From assembly GCA_902573735.1 (NCBI GenBank), contig CACGLH010000002.1:1-64000 (forward strand): DNA of 64,000 bases, read 5' to 3'. This document shows, piece by piece, positions 29,386 to 37,708 of this stretch (position 1 is its first letter; each line of letters opens with the position of its first letter). The stretch comes from an uncultured Alphaproteobacteria bacterium (GTDB lineage Bacteria; Pseudomonadota; Alphaproteobacteria; Rhodobacterales; Rhodobacteraceae). The notes below the pieces were generated by a model. It did no database searches, had not been told where the DNA came from, and saw nothing but the letters and a program-made list of their open reading frames with translations. Both the position numbers and the translations under genes were made by a program.

Positions 29386-29874
29386 AAGGTCTGTTTTATC
29401 AACATTAATTGAAATTCTTTTTTGATTACCCATAAAATCTAAAAGAATTTTTATTCTACTATTAGAATCATATTCTTCAATTTTACCTATGAACCCAGAT
29501 AAAGGGCCTTTCAAAATTTTGGTATTTACACCTGTTTTAATATTTTTAGCAGATAACAATTTATCATAATTTTCGTATTTTTGTTTAAGAGCTAAAATAA
29601 TGTCAACAGGAACTTTTGAAGGGACAGAATTAAAACTTATAATTCTTGAAACACCTATAGTATATTTAATCTTGATCCAACTATTATCTTCAATATTAAA
29701 AAATACAAAAATATATCCTGGAAAAAGTGGTGAAAAAGAGTTTTTAAATCTTAAATTGGTGCGTTTAGTATTTTCCAATAATGGGTAAAATGTTTCGAAG
29801 CCCTGCCTTTTTAAATTTTCTAAAGCAATATTTTGTTTATTGGGTTTATGTTGTAAAAGGTACCACTTACACAA
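29371..29874 (-). CDS. NusG-paralogue antitermination factor (RfaH-like)
   Basis: The 167 residues have an N-terminal NGN domain (KWYLLQHKPNKQNIALENL, then FPGYIFVFFNIED and KYTIGVSRIISF) and a C-terminal KOW domain (KTGVNTKILKGPLSGFIGKI). It is shorter than housekeeping NusG, and its place next to EPS genes fits the specialised RfaH/UpxY-like group that lets polymerase read long polysaccharide operons. An ops-like GCGGTAGC occurs in the divergent leader, 188 bases from its start. The last codons lie in a tandem duplication. Confidence 0.87.
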   Translation of the reverse strand: MCKWYLLQHKPNKQNIALENLKRQGFETFYPLLENTKRTNLRFKNSFSPLFPGYIFVFFNIEDNSWIKIKYTIGVSRIISFNSVPSKVPVDIILALKQKYENYDKLLSAKNIKTGVNTKILKGPLSGFIGKIEEYDSNSRIKILLDFMGNQKRISINVDKTDLIYDD

Positions 29875-29994
29875 ATTAGTTTTATCCTTTTAATCTATAA
29901 ATACATTTGATGGCAAGCATCTAATTAACCATATTATTATTTGAATAATTATTTGATTGCAATTTTTTTAAATTAAGTCTAATGCTCAATTTTG

Positions 29995-30052
29995 AACAAT
30001 TATGATTGTTATTAAAAAATTAAACCATTTGCTGACAGATACTTTTAAAAGT
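29995..30052. promoter_or_regulatory. Dyads in the divergent EPS regulatory spacer
   Basis: The 206-base spacer between the NusG-like and MarR-type genes has two dyads: AACAAT (29995-30000) and ATTGTT (30005-30010) around TATG, and a perfect 12-base palindrome ACTTTTAAAAGT at 30041-30052. TTGAAC at 29992-29997 could be a -35 box for the + strand, with weak TAAAAA-like -10 sequence near 30013. Either dyad could be an operator for the adjacent winged-helix regulator; this is inference. Confidence 0.35.
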
Positions 30053-30061
30053 AGGTCTGAT

Positions 30062-30069
30062 GCGGTAGC
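30062..30069 (+). promoter_or_regulatory. ops-like element upstream of the EPS regulator
   Basis: GCGGTAGC at 30062-30069 equals the central eight bases of the ops element GGCGGTAGCGTG, the non-template DNA signal that recruits RfaH to paused polymerase in enterobacteria. It lies 11 bases before the start codon of the MarR-type EPS gene on the + strand, in the leader, where ops sites belong, and the nearest gene on the other side is a NusG paralogue. The flanks differ from the enterobacterial consensus. A chance eight-base match is possible, though this spot is the right one. Confidence 0.45.
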
Positions 30070-30080
30070 TTTGTTATTAG

Positions 30081-30422
30081 ATGGCTAGTCGTAGGAAAGA
30101 AATTTCAGAAGATGCTAAATTTCAGATTATGCGACTTATCGATGAGAATCCATATATATCTACTAGAAAAATTGCGTCAAAGGTAGGTATTTCTAACGGT
30201 GCAGCATTCTATTTACTAAATTCTCTTATCAATAAAGGTTTTATTAAGTTTGAAAATTTTTTACAAAATAAAAACAAAAGAAATTATGCCTATTTACTAA
30301 CACCAATAGGAATTAAAAAGAAATATGAACTTACATTAAAATTTTTAGATAGAAAAAAACAAGAATACGAAGAATTAAGAATAGAGATTCAAAAATTAGA
30401 GAGAGAAAATCAACTAAAATGA
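30081..30422 (+). CDS. MarR-type EPS-associated winged-helix regulator
   Basis: The 113 residues form a winged helix-turn-helix: FQIMRLIDENPYISTRKIASK, then GISNGAAFYLLNSLINKGF, and a wing with NYAYLLTPIGIKKK, ending in a charged coiled coil of about 35 residues (KKQEYEELRIEIQKLE). This is the pattern of the small MarR-type regulators that stand at the head of exopolysaccharide loci in many proteobacteria. It is the first + strand gene of the EPS region and is divergent from the NusG-like gene. Confidence 0.82.
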   Translation: MASRRKEISEDAKFQIMRLIDENPYISTRKIASKVGISNGAAFYLLNSLINKGFIKFENFLQNKNKRNYAYLLTPIGIKKKYELTLKFLDRKKQEYEELRIEIQKLERENQLK

Positions 30423-30510
30423 TATTGTTTGTAAATTTATTATTAATAAAAATGGACTTAGTGATAATAAAAAAACTGAATTATAATTAATAGTTAATAT
30501 TTGTTTTATA

Positions 30511-30987
30511 ATGGGGTGTTATGGGCCTTGGGGTCGACCAGATATGGCATATTTCAAATTTACAAAAGCTATTCTCAATGGTGATACAATTGATATTTAT
30601 AATCATGCTGATATGAGCCTCGATTTCACATATATAGATGATTTAGTTACTGCGATTAGACTTCTTATTGATCAAAACCCTCAAAAAACTGACTTTTTAG
30701 CTCAAAAACTTGAGGCTGTTGATTGCAAGTCTCCGGTCGCTCCCTTTCGTATCGTAAATATTGGAAATTCTTAGCCTGAACAATTAATTGACTTTATTCT
30801 TGCATTGTAAAATTCACTAGGCATCACGGCAGAAAAAAACTTTTTTCAGTTGCAGGCTGGAGATGTGCTGGCGACATGGGCTTATGAAAGTTTACTTTAG
30901 CAATTGACTGGATATGGGCCAAAGACGAATATACAACTTGGTGTGTCACGCTTCGTGAAGTGGTACAGAGATTTCTATTCGATTTGA
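30511..30987 (+). pseudogene. UDP-glucuronate 4-epimerase remnant, 5'-truncated, three in-frame stops
   Basis: The frame from 30511 to the TGA at 30985 (159 codons) aligns along its length with the C-terminal half of UDP-glucuronate epimerases: YGPWGRPDMAYFKFTKAIL, then DFTYIDDLVTAIRLLID, FRIVNIGN, QLQAGDVLATWA and a final RFVKWYRDFY. It is broken by TAG at about 30772, TAA at about 30808 and TAG at about 30898, with no frameshift. Each stop is one base from the Glu or Gln expected there. The N-terminal NAD-binding half is absent. It follows the EPS regulator where an intact epimerase is often found, so it is probably a native gene lost when the neighbouring island arrived. Confidence 0.85.
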
Positions 30988-31095
30988 TCTTCCCAAGCAA
31001 ATATGGAGTTTATTTTCAGATCAAAGGGAACCTAATCATGAGTATGTCTGAAGTGAAAAAAAAGACAAAAAGTAATGTGATGTGGCTTATATATT

Positions 31096-31860
31096 ATGAT
31101 GCGTAAGTTTTTACCTCGACTTCACTCGGCTATAAAATACCTAAGTTGGTCAGATAAGCCTTGGAAATGGAAATTGATCAAGGCCACGTGCCCCAGTTGC
31201 AGGAAGAAAATTTTCATAAGCCTTGGAAAAACTGCTTTTCAGCTACGTTGCATAAGTTGCGGTGCAAATGGGACTAACCTTTCCCTAATACCAGTAATTG
31301 AGGAGCATAAATCGAAAATCGAGGTTGCATCTGTTTGGGAAATGTCGACTTATGGAGCTACTTTAAACTATTTAAATAAGAATTTTAACAGCGTCGTTGC
31401 AACAGAGTTCAATGAAAATCACAATTCTGGTGAGTTTGTTGATGGTATATTAAATCAAGACGTTCAAAAAACATCCTTTGCTAATGATAGTTTTGATATT
31501 ATCACGTCTAATCAGGTATTTGAACATGTCCCTGATAACGTGGCTGCATTTGCTGAATGTTATAGAGTTTTGAAGCCTGGCGGAGCTTTGATTTTCTCTG
31601 TTCCACTGTATAAAATGCCACGAACTGTCAGATTGGCACAGATTAAAGATGGCAAATTAGAACTGCTTGTGGAGCCCCCTGAGTACCATGCAAGTCGAGC
31701 TACCGGTGCGGAGTCAGTTCTGACTTTTTGGAGGCATAGTATAAACGACATCCAAGAAATAGTCACTCAGGCCGGTTTTCTAACTGAAATAAGAGAAGTC
31801 TGCATTAGTCAATATAGCTTTCACAAATCCGCAGTATTATACGCAATTAAGCAGTACTAA
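31096..31860 (+). CDS. SAM-dependent methyltransferase with N-terminal zinc ribbon
   Basis: The 254 residues begin with a Cys4 zinc ribbon (CPSC at about 32-35 and CISC at about 52-55), then a class I methyltransferase: motif I is the variant VWEMSTYGATL, followed by FANDSFDIITSNQVFEHVPD and RVLKPGGALIFSVP. The last 60 residues form a domain with FWRHSINDIQEI. Such proteins in glycan loci methylate sugars, but the acceptor is unknown. From here the DNA is less AT-rich than the flanking native genes. An ATG three bases later is equally good. Confidence 0.78.
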   Translation: MMRKFLPRLHSAIKYLSWSDKPWKWKLIKATCPSCRKKIFISLGKTAFQLRCISCGANGTNLSLIPVIEEHKSKIEVASVWEMSTYGATLNYLNKNFNSVVATEFNENHNSGEFVDGILNQDVQKTSFANDSFDIITSNQVFEHVPDNVAAFAECYRVLKPGGALIFSVPLYKMPRTVRLAQIKDGKLELLVEPPEYHASRATGAESVLTFWRHSINDIQEIVTQAGFLTEIREVCISQYSFHKSAVLYAIKQY

Positions 31861-32093
31861 AAGTACTATATAAACATCATCTTTGTGACAGCATTTAGTG
31901 GCTTAAAAAGTAGAATACTCATAATTCACATTTTAATTATGATTTTAAAGTAAACTTAGATGTTACAAAATGTTCATGCTGTAAATTATATTAAATTTAA
32001 TCCAAATTTTTGAATAAGGTTAGTCATTGAATCCGAAATATAAATTAATTTTAGACTTTCAATTAGGGCCTACGTTTGTGGAGCGTTTTAATT

Positions 32094-33365
32094 GTGAATA
32101 AGAACCAGAAAATTAACTCGAAAGTCTGCGTTATCGGTTTAGGGTATGTTGGACTACCCTTAGCCTTGAAGCTAAGTGAGTCCGGTTGGGATGTAACAGG
32201 ATATGATACTAACAAAATTAGAGTTGATCAGTTATCAAATAATTCTGATATAACAAAGGAAGTTGAGGAACATGAGCTAATTTCGTTTACGGGAACCTAT
32301 ACATCGGATATTTTGGAAGCTGCGGACTGTACTACTTATATTGTTACTGTTCCTACCCCGATTGATAGCTTTAGTGAACCTGACTTAGGACCATTAAAAG
32401 AAGCTTCTAGACTCATTGCTAATGTTCTAAAGTTTGATGACTTAGTAATTTACGAATCAACTGTTTTTCCAGGTGTTACTGAAGAGTATTGTATTCCAAT
32501 ACTGGAGCATGGGTCAGGATTGCTAATTAATAAAAACTTTCATGTCGGTTATAGCCCTGAACGGATAAACCCAGGTGATAAAACACGTGATGTTTCGAAT
32601 ATAGTTAAAGTGATTTCAGCTTCTAGTTCTGAGAGTCTTCTAAAAGTTGAAAAACTTTACAGAAGTTTCATGACATCAGATATCTACATTGCAGAAAACA
32701 TTAAAGTCGCAGAAGCTAGTAAATTACTAGAGAATACTCAGCGAGACGTCAACATTGCTCTAATGAATGAGTTTTCTGAAGTAGTCAGTAAGTTGGGGGT
32801 CGATATGAATGAGGTCATTAATGCGGCAGCCTCCAAATGGAATTTTCAGACATATTTTCCAGGAATGGTAGGTGGCCATTGCATAGGTGTGGATCCATTT
32901 TATTTCATATATAGAGCTAAACAACTTGGGTCCACGGCTCCTTTGGTAACCGCTGCAAGAAACGTAAATAATGCTCAGGTTGCACGCACCATAAATGAAA
33001 TATTGAGACTTTGTGTAAGTAAAAAAATCGATACATCAGGTGCCAGGGTTTTGCAGTTAGGTGTAACTTTTAAGCCAGACTGTCCAGACATTCGAAATTC
33101 CTTATCTTTGAAGTTGCTTAAAGAACTGCATACAATAGGCTTTGAAATAAATTATCATGATCCATACATTGATTTTTTGGACGTTGCCGTATTTAGCGAC
33201 TTAAGAGAGATTTCAAGTGCCGATATATTAATCGTGGCTGTACCCCATCATTTTTATAAGGATAACATAAAAGAAATGATAAAATTACATTCGATTGACA
33301 AAAATAAGATTTTTATTGATCTTCAAAGTGCGTTTCCAAAATTTGAAAACGATTTTCAATTATGA
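32094..33365 (+). CDS. UDP-N-acetylhexosamine 6-dehydrogenase (WbpA/TviB type)
   Basis: The enzyme oxidises C6 of a UDP-HexNAc to the uronic acid with two NAD. The 423 residues show VCVIGLGYVGLPLALKL near the start, TVPTPID, STVFPGVTEEYC, YSPERINPGDK, and the catalytic cysteine in GGHCIGVDPFYF near residue 265, then GVTFKPDCPDIRNS. The sequence is nearer the UDP-GalNAc/UDP-GlcNAc dehydrogenase branch than UDP-glucose dehydrogenase. The GTG at 32094 is preferred over a TTG 18 bases upstream because GGAG at 32080-32083 is ten bases before it. Its stop overlaps the next start (ATGA). Confidence 0.88.
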   Translation: MNKNQKINSKVCVIGLGYVGLPLALKLSESGWDVTGYDTNKIRVDQLSNNSDITKEVEEHELISFTGTYTSDILEAADCTTYIVTVPTPIDSFSEPDLGPLKEASRLIANVLKFDDLVIYESTVFPGVTEEYCIPILEHGSGLLINKNFHVGYSPERINPGDKTRDVSNIVKVISASSSESLLKVEKLYRSFMTSDIYIAENIKVAEASKLLENTQRDVNIALMNEFSEVVSKLGVDMNEVINAAASKWNFQTYFPGMVGGHCIGVDPFYFIYRAKQLGSTAPLVTAARNVNNAQVARTINEILRLCVSKKIDTSGARVLQLGVTFKPDCPDIRNSLSLKLLKELHTIGFEINYHDPYIDFLDVAVFSDLREISSADILIVAVPHHFYKDNIKEMIKLHSIDKNKIFIDLQSAFPKFENDFQL

Positions 33366-34402
33366 AAAGTTCAAAGAAAATACTTCTCGCGGGAGGTGCA
33401 GGATTTATTGGTCATCACTTAGCGATACACTTGGCTGACGCAGGTCATGATGTCACAGTATGCGATGGTTTTAGTGTGAATAATATGCTAAATTTAGTTA
33501 TAACGCCTGATAAATTCAGCAACTTAAGTTTATTTGATTATATTCTAGCTGAGCGCATACATATAATGCGTTCAAAAGGTGTTAAAATTCGGGTTGGTGA
33601 CTTAAGCGATAGATATCAAGTTGCTAAATTATTCACAGAAAAATATGATGTTGTTTACTTGTTAGCAGCTGTTTCACATGCATCACGTTCTAATTCTTCG
33701 CCGGCAGATGCAATAGTTAATGGTCTAGTACCGTTTTCTAATTTTTTAGCAGAAGCTGTAAACAATCCTGCAACTAGGCTAGTTTATATGTCTTCTTCCA
33801 CCGTGTATGGGAATTTTACAAAAGAAATTGTTGACGAGACTGATATTTGCAGACCTTTTGGGATGTACGCGCTTCTAAAATATCAAGCCGAAAGATTATT
33901 AATTGAGACGAGTTTAAATTCAAAAATCAATTTTAGCGTTGCACGGCCGTCCGCGCTCTATGGAGAAAGGTGTATCAGTCGGCGAGTAAGTCAAATCTTT
34001 CTGGAAAATTCAATATCTGGGGTGCCATTGGTATTTCGAGGTGATATAAATGAGAAACTTGATTTTACATATATAAAAGACTTGGTGAGTGGGCTTAGCT
34101 TGCTTGGACTACATAAAAATGCAAAAAATGAAATCTTTAATCTAACCTATGGTGATGCAAAACCAGTTGTATATCTTGCAGAAATATTGAAAGGTCACTT
34201 CCCGTCGGTTTCACTAAAAATAGAACCAAGGAACCAAGCTACACCCAAAAGGGGCACTCTATCAAATGAAAAAGCCAAAAAGTTGATAGGGTTCTCGCCT
34301 GAGTGGAATATAGAAAAAGGATACCAAAGGTACATTAATTGGTATAAAGAATTAAAGGCGTCTGGGATGCGGCTTACTAGCGTAACACAAACAAATGAAT
34401 AA
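33362..34402 (+). CDS. NAD-dependent sugar epimerase/dehydratase
   Basis: The 346 residues are an extended SDR: LLAGGAGFIGHHLA at 8-21, YVLLAAVSHASRS-like contacts (read as DVVYLLAAVSHAS), SSSTVYGNF, and the active-site pair in YALLK near residue 165. The C-terminal half includes DFTYIKDLVSGL. It starts inside the previous gene's stop, so both act on the same sugar, probably converting the UDP-hexuronate made by the dehydrogenase. The exact reaction (4-epimerase, decarboxylase or dehydratase) is not resolved. Confidence 0.82.
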   Translation: MKSSKKILLAGGAGFIGHHLAIHLADAGHDVTVCDGFSVNNMLNLVITPDKFSNLSLFDYILAERIHIMRSKGVKIRVGDLSDRYQVAKLFTEKYDVVYLLAAVSHASRSNSSPADAIVNGLVPFSNFLAEAVNNPATRLVYMSSSTVYGNFTKEIVDETDICRPFGMYALLKYQAERLLIETSLNSKINFSVARPSALYGERCISRRVSQIFLENSISGVPLVFRGDINEKLDFTYIKDLVSGLSLLGLHKNAKNEIFNLTYGDAKPVVYLAEILKGHFPSVSLKIEPRNQATPKRGTLSNEKAKKLIGFSPEWNIEKGYQRYINWYKELKASGMRLTSVTQTNE

Positions 34403-34446
34403 GAATATGTTACAATTTGTAATTGTTCTAACAGAGGAAGTGATCG

Positions 34447-35424
34447 ATGAAACCTTATATCATTGCTGAAATTGGTAATAATCATGAAGGAGATCTGCAG
34501 CTAGCGCTAGAAATGGTTCGGCAAGCGAATGAATGTGGAGCAGATGCGGTAAAGTTTCAAACATTTGTGCCTGAATTGTATGCTAATAAAATAAATATTG
34601 ATCGCTTTAAGATGCTGCAGCGCTTCGTACTTAAAACAAAAGATTATGAAAAAATAGTAAGTCTATGTGATGACTTGAATATTGATTTTATTTCTACTCC
34701 CTTCGATCTTGAGTCTGCTAAGTTTCTAAATAAACTCACTAATAAGATTAAGGTTTCATCGGGTGACAATAACTTAGATGAGTTAATTGCATATTGTATT
34801 GAGAATTTTGACCAGATTTTCATTTCTTCCGGTTTAGTAGACACAAATCTATTCATTAAAAGTTTACTCGATAAATTTAGTTTTCGATCACTAAAAAAAG
34901 TCACCCCTTTATTTTGCGTTGCTTTGTACCCCCATGAACCAAAAGATTCATCAGTTTCCGCAATTCAGAAACTGACAGAAAATAAACAAAATTTTAATTC
35001 TGTTGGATATTCAGATCATACACGGAACAATGTGTGTGCGGTTGTTGCAATGGCACTTGGCGCAAGCATCTTTGAGAAGCATTTTACTCTAGATAACAAC
35101 TTATCTGATTTTCGTGACCATAGGGTGGCACTCAATCCAGTAGACTTCTCTAATTATGTAAATGATTTAAATACGGCTTTTGAGGTTATTTCCTCACAAG
35201 AAGATAAAGTTTTATCATTGCAACTAGAAAATCAAAAAGGTTTTAGGAGATCACCTATATACAATGCAGACTACAATAAAGGTTCAGTTTTTTCTTCAGA
35301 AATGTTTGATTTGGTTCGGCCAGAAATTGGTATAACTATTGATGAGGTTAAGCAACTTTTTGGAAAACCCTTAGTGAGAAAAGTAAAAAAAAGATCCCTC
35401 GTTGAAAAAAGAGATTTTGGTTAA
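34447..35424 (+). CDS. NeuB-family nonulosonate (sialic-acid-like) synthase
   Basis: The protein would condense phosphoenolpyruvate with an amino sugar to a nine-carbon keto acid. The 325 residues open with YIIAEIGNNHEGD, then GADAVKFQTF, FISTPFDLES, SVGYSDHT and FEKHFTL, with a C-terminal SAF-like domain in the last ~60 residues. It is shorter than pseI (872-1924) and lacks the PseI-type insert, so it makes a different product or uses a different sugar. AGAGGAAG precedes the ATG. It heads the tight run up to the DegT gene. Confidence 0.85.
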   Translation: MKPYIIAEIGNNHEGDLQLALEMVRQANECGADAVKFQTFVPELYANKINIDRFKMLQRFVLKTKDYEKIVSLCDDLNIDFISTPFDLESAKFLNKLTNKIKVSSGDNNLDELIAYCIENFDQIFISSGLVDTNLFIKSLLDKFSFRSLKKVTPLFCVALYPHEPKDSSVSAIQKLTENKQNFNSVGYSDHTRNNVCAVVAMALGASIFEKHFTLDNNLSDFRDHRVALNPVDFSNYVNDLNTAFEVISSQEDKVLSLQLENQKGFRRSPIYNADYNKGSVFSSEMFDLVRPEIGITIDEVKQLFGKPLVRKVKKRSLVEKRDFG

Positions 35425-36132
35425 ATGAGAATCTTATTTGTTACAACGGATACAATACACCATTATCATTTTTTGGTTGAAATATGTAAATTGCAAAATT
35501 CCCTTAATATTGACTGTATTATTGAGGCATCAAAAGAAAATTATAGATATAAAACTGATAGTGAGTTAGACAGATTAACAGAATCTTATGAAACGAAAAA
35601 GTGGAAACATATTCATAGAAATTTTCGAAACCTCGTTAATCGATATGACGAATTTTCCGACGTCAATAAAAAAGCTTATTGGGAAAAATTTTTAAATTCA
35701 CAAAATTATCAATTTATATTTACCTATGGCGTTTCTAAATTAGAATCTAATGTGCTGAATTTATTTAGGCAATGTTCGACAGAAGTGTACAATTTTCATG
35801 GTGGATACTTAGAGGAGTATAGAGGTTTAGATACTAACCTATGGGCACTTTGGCACAGACAGTATGAACAAATCGCGGTAACAATACATGAACTTGAAGC
35901 CAAACTGGATAGTGGTCGCATTATTAAGGAGGAGAAAATACTTATCGATCCGTCTAAAAATTATCCTGAGCGTCTACGATCTAAGTCTGTTGAAAAATTT
36001 ATAGAATTAACAAACAATCTGATTACTGAATATCCAAACCATAACATTGGCTCACGTCTGCCTGCTAAACTTGGTAGATATTATAGTGCAATGCCAGAAT
36101 CATTGAAACTCGATTTACTCCAGCGAGCATGA
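35425..36132 (+). CDS. Formyltransferase-fold protein
   Basis: The 235 residues end in a stretch like methionyl-tRNA/GAR formyltransferase: YNFHGGYLEEYRGLDTNLWA near residue 135, then TIHELEAKLDSGRII. These give the Asn-His pair and the conserved Asp of the formyl-tetrahydrofolate-dependent active site. The first 100 residues are only weakly like the family. It begins directly after the NeuB-like gene and is one of two such proteins in the run. Known sugar N-formyltransferases (ArnA, VioF, FdtF types) share the fold; the acceptor here is unknown. Confidence 0.72.
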   Translation: MRILFVTTDTIHHYHFLVEICKLQNSLNIDCIIEASKENYRYKTDSELDRLTESYETKKWKHIHRNFRNLVNRYDEFSDVNKKAYWEKFLNSQNYQFIFTYGVSKLESNVLNLFRQCSTEVYNFHGGYLEEYRGLDTNLWALWHRQYEQIAVTIHELEAKLDSGRIIKEEKILIDPSKNYPERLRSKSVEKFIELTNNLITEYPNHNIGSRLPAKLGRYYSAMPESLKLDLLQRA

Positions 36133-37046
36133 GCGATTTGAGTAATTCTCAAATGTTACACACACTATTGGATGATGAGTCACTCCTTATACTATTGTTT
36201 CATGGTGTTGTTGAAAACGAAAATGCTTTTGGTGTTCGTAATTACAATAAAAAACATATAAGCATTCAGAAGTTTGAAAGATCTTTAATAAATTTACTAA
36301 AAAATGGCGGTACTCCTATTGATACCAGTCAGATGTATGGTTTTCTAAACGGTAAGCTACGGATTAAGAAACCTTTTCTGGTTACATTTGATGATGGTTT
36401 TAAGAATAACTTAACAATTGCTGCACCGATATTACAAGATCTTGGAATTCCGTGGATATTATATCTTACTGAAGATTTCGTTATGAAGAATGAAATGAGT
36501 TGGGTGGATGTAATTGACTCATTAGTTGAAAACACAGATCGGACCAACCTTATTTATGACCAAATTGAATACTCACTCGAAACAGTCTACTTGAAGATCA
36601 ATTTTTTAAATTACATTCGTAATAAGTATAAAAATCAGTATTTTTCATATTCTCAGTTAATAAACCAACTCAAATTAATTTTGAAAGTGACTAAAGAAAA
36701 CAGAGTGGATGAAATCGACGAAAAGTTAACATTTGCTGAATGCTGTTTACTAAAAAATAAATATTGTGTTGAGTTAGGAGCCCATACTAAAACTCATCGA
36801 GTATTGGGCAATTTAAATGCAGATGAACAGTACGAAGAAATTGTCAGCTCAACTCGATTTTTGAAAGAAATTACAGGTTGTAATCCAATTAATTTTGCTT
36901 ATCCCGAAGGGCATGACAAGGCATTTAACGCCACGACTTTAAAATTACTAGAAGAATTTGGATATCAATCATCACCAACAGCTATGGAAGGAATAAACTT
37001 TCGCCACGCAGACTTTTTTCGGTTAAATCGAGTTATGGTAATTTGA
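36129..37046 (+). CDS. Polysaccharide deacetylase (NodB-like)
   Basis: A 305-residue member of the NodB/CE4 deacetylase family. LILLFHGVVE is followed by FLVTFDDGFKNN with the metal and base aspartates, ELGAHTKTHRVLGNL with both metal histidines, and INFAYPEGHDKAF. No signal peptide is visible, so it is likely cytosolic. A deacetylase beside two formyltransferases would free an amine for formylation; this is inference. It overlaps its upstream neighbour by four bases and couples to the next through TGATG. Confidence 0.82.
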   Translation: MSDLSNSQMLHTLLDDESLLILLFHGVVENENAFGVRNYNKKHISIQKFERSLINLLKNGGTPIDTSQMYGFLNGKLRIKKPFLVTFDDGFKNNLTIAAPILQDLGIPWILYLTEDFVMKNEMSWVDVIDSLVENTDRTNLIYDQIEYSLETVYLKINFLNYIRNKYKNQYFSYSQLINQLKLILKVTKENRVDEIDEKLTFAECCLLKNKYCVELGAHTKTHRVLGNLNADEQYEEIVSSTRFLKEITGCNPINFAYPEGHDKAFNATTLKLLEEFGYQSSPTAMEGINFRHADFFRLNRVMVI

Positions 37047-37708
37047 TGAATATAGACCTCTTTATTCAAGCTAGGATGTCGTCTCAGCGGTTGCCTGGGA
37101 AAGTTTTGAAGCCAATTTCTAATATCCCGTTAATATCATGGACTATTGGTAGTGCACTGCAAATTCGAAATATCAGAAACATTGTTATTTTGACTAGTAC
37201 AGAAACAAGTGACGATGTGATTTCAAACTATGTAAAATCAAAACATTTTAATGTTCATGTTTTTAGAGGGCCTTTGAATAATGTATTTAAACGTTTTTCA
37301 CTAGCGATTGATTATTATAAGCCTGATTATATTTTGAGAATATGCGGAGACTCGCCATTTGTTTCAGTCGACATAGCCGAACAAGCAATAAACAAATTGG
37401 AGAAAAAGGATTTGGTAACTAATATCTTCCCACGCACTTTTCCAAAGGGGCTCTCTCTAGAGTTAGTAAAAGCAGATTTATTTAGTGTCCAATCGAGCCT
37501 TATGAATTCCCATCAAAAAGAAAATGTTACTCCATATTTTTACGATAATTCAAGGTATTTTGAAATTGAGAATATTGTAAACAAGAAAAAATATATTTTA
37601 GATAGCTACGCTATTGATACCTTGGATGACTATAAAACACTTACTAAATTTATCGGAAAATTTAATATACAAACTGCAAGCGATTTCCAAAGGATGGTGA
37701 AAAAATGA
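37046..37708 (+). CDS. SpsF/NeuA-like cytidylyltransferase
   Basis: The enzyme should activate the keto sugar with CTP. The 220 residues start with FIQARMSSQRLPGKVLKPI, the SpsF-type variant of the CMP-Kdo/CMP-Neu5Ac synthetase signature, followed by RICGDSPFVS and ending in SYAIDTLDDYKTL. The ATG at 37046 shares its A with the previous stop; a TTG one codon earlier is discounted. Its partner is most likely the NeuB-like synthase 1.6 kb upstream. Confidence 0.8.
   Translation: MNIDLFIQARMSSQRLPGKVLKPISNIPLISWTIGSALQIRNIRNIVILTSTETSDDVISNYVKSKHFNVHVFRGPLNNVFKRFSLAIDYYKPDYILRICGDSPFVSVDIAEQAINKLEKKDLVTNIFPRTFPKGLSLELVKADLFSVQSSLMNSHQKENVTPYFYDNSRYFEIENIVNKKKYILDSYAIDTLDDYKTLTKFIGKFNIQTASDFQRMVKK

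Noticed and set aside
34410-34422. TTACAATTTGTAA palindrome before the NeuB-like gene as an operator
   Set aside because: Short, A/T-rich, no second copy and no regulator gene nearby; it cannot be separated from chance.
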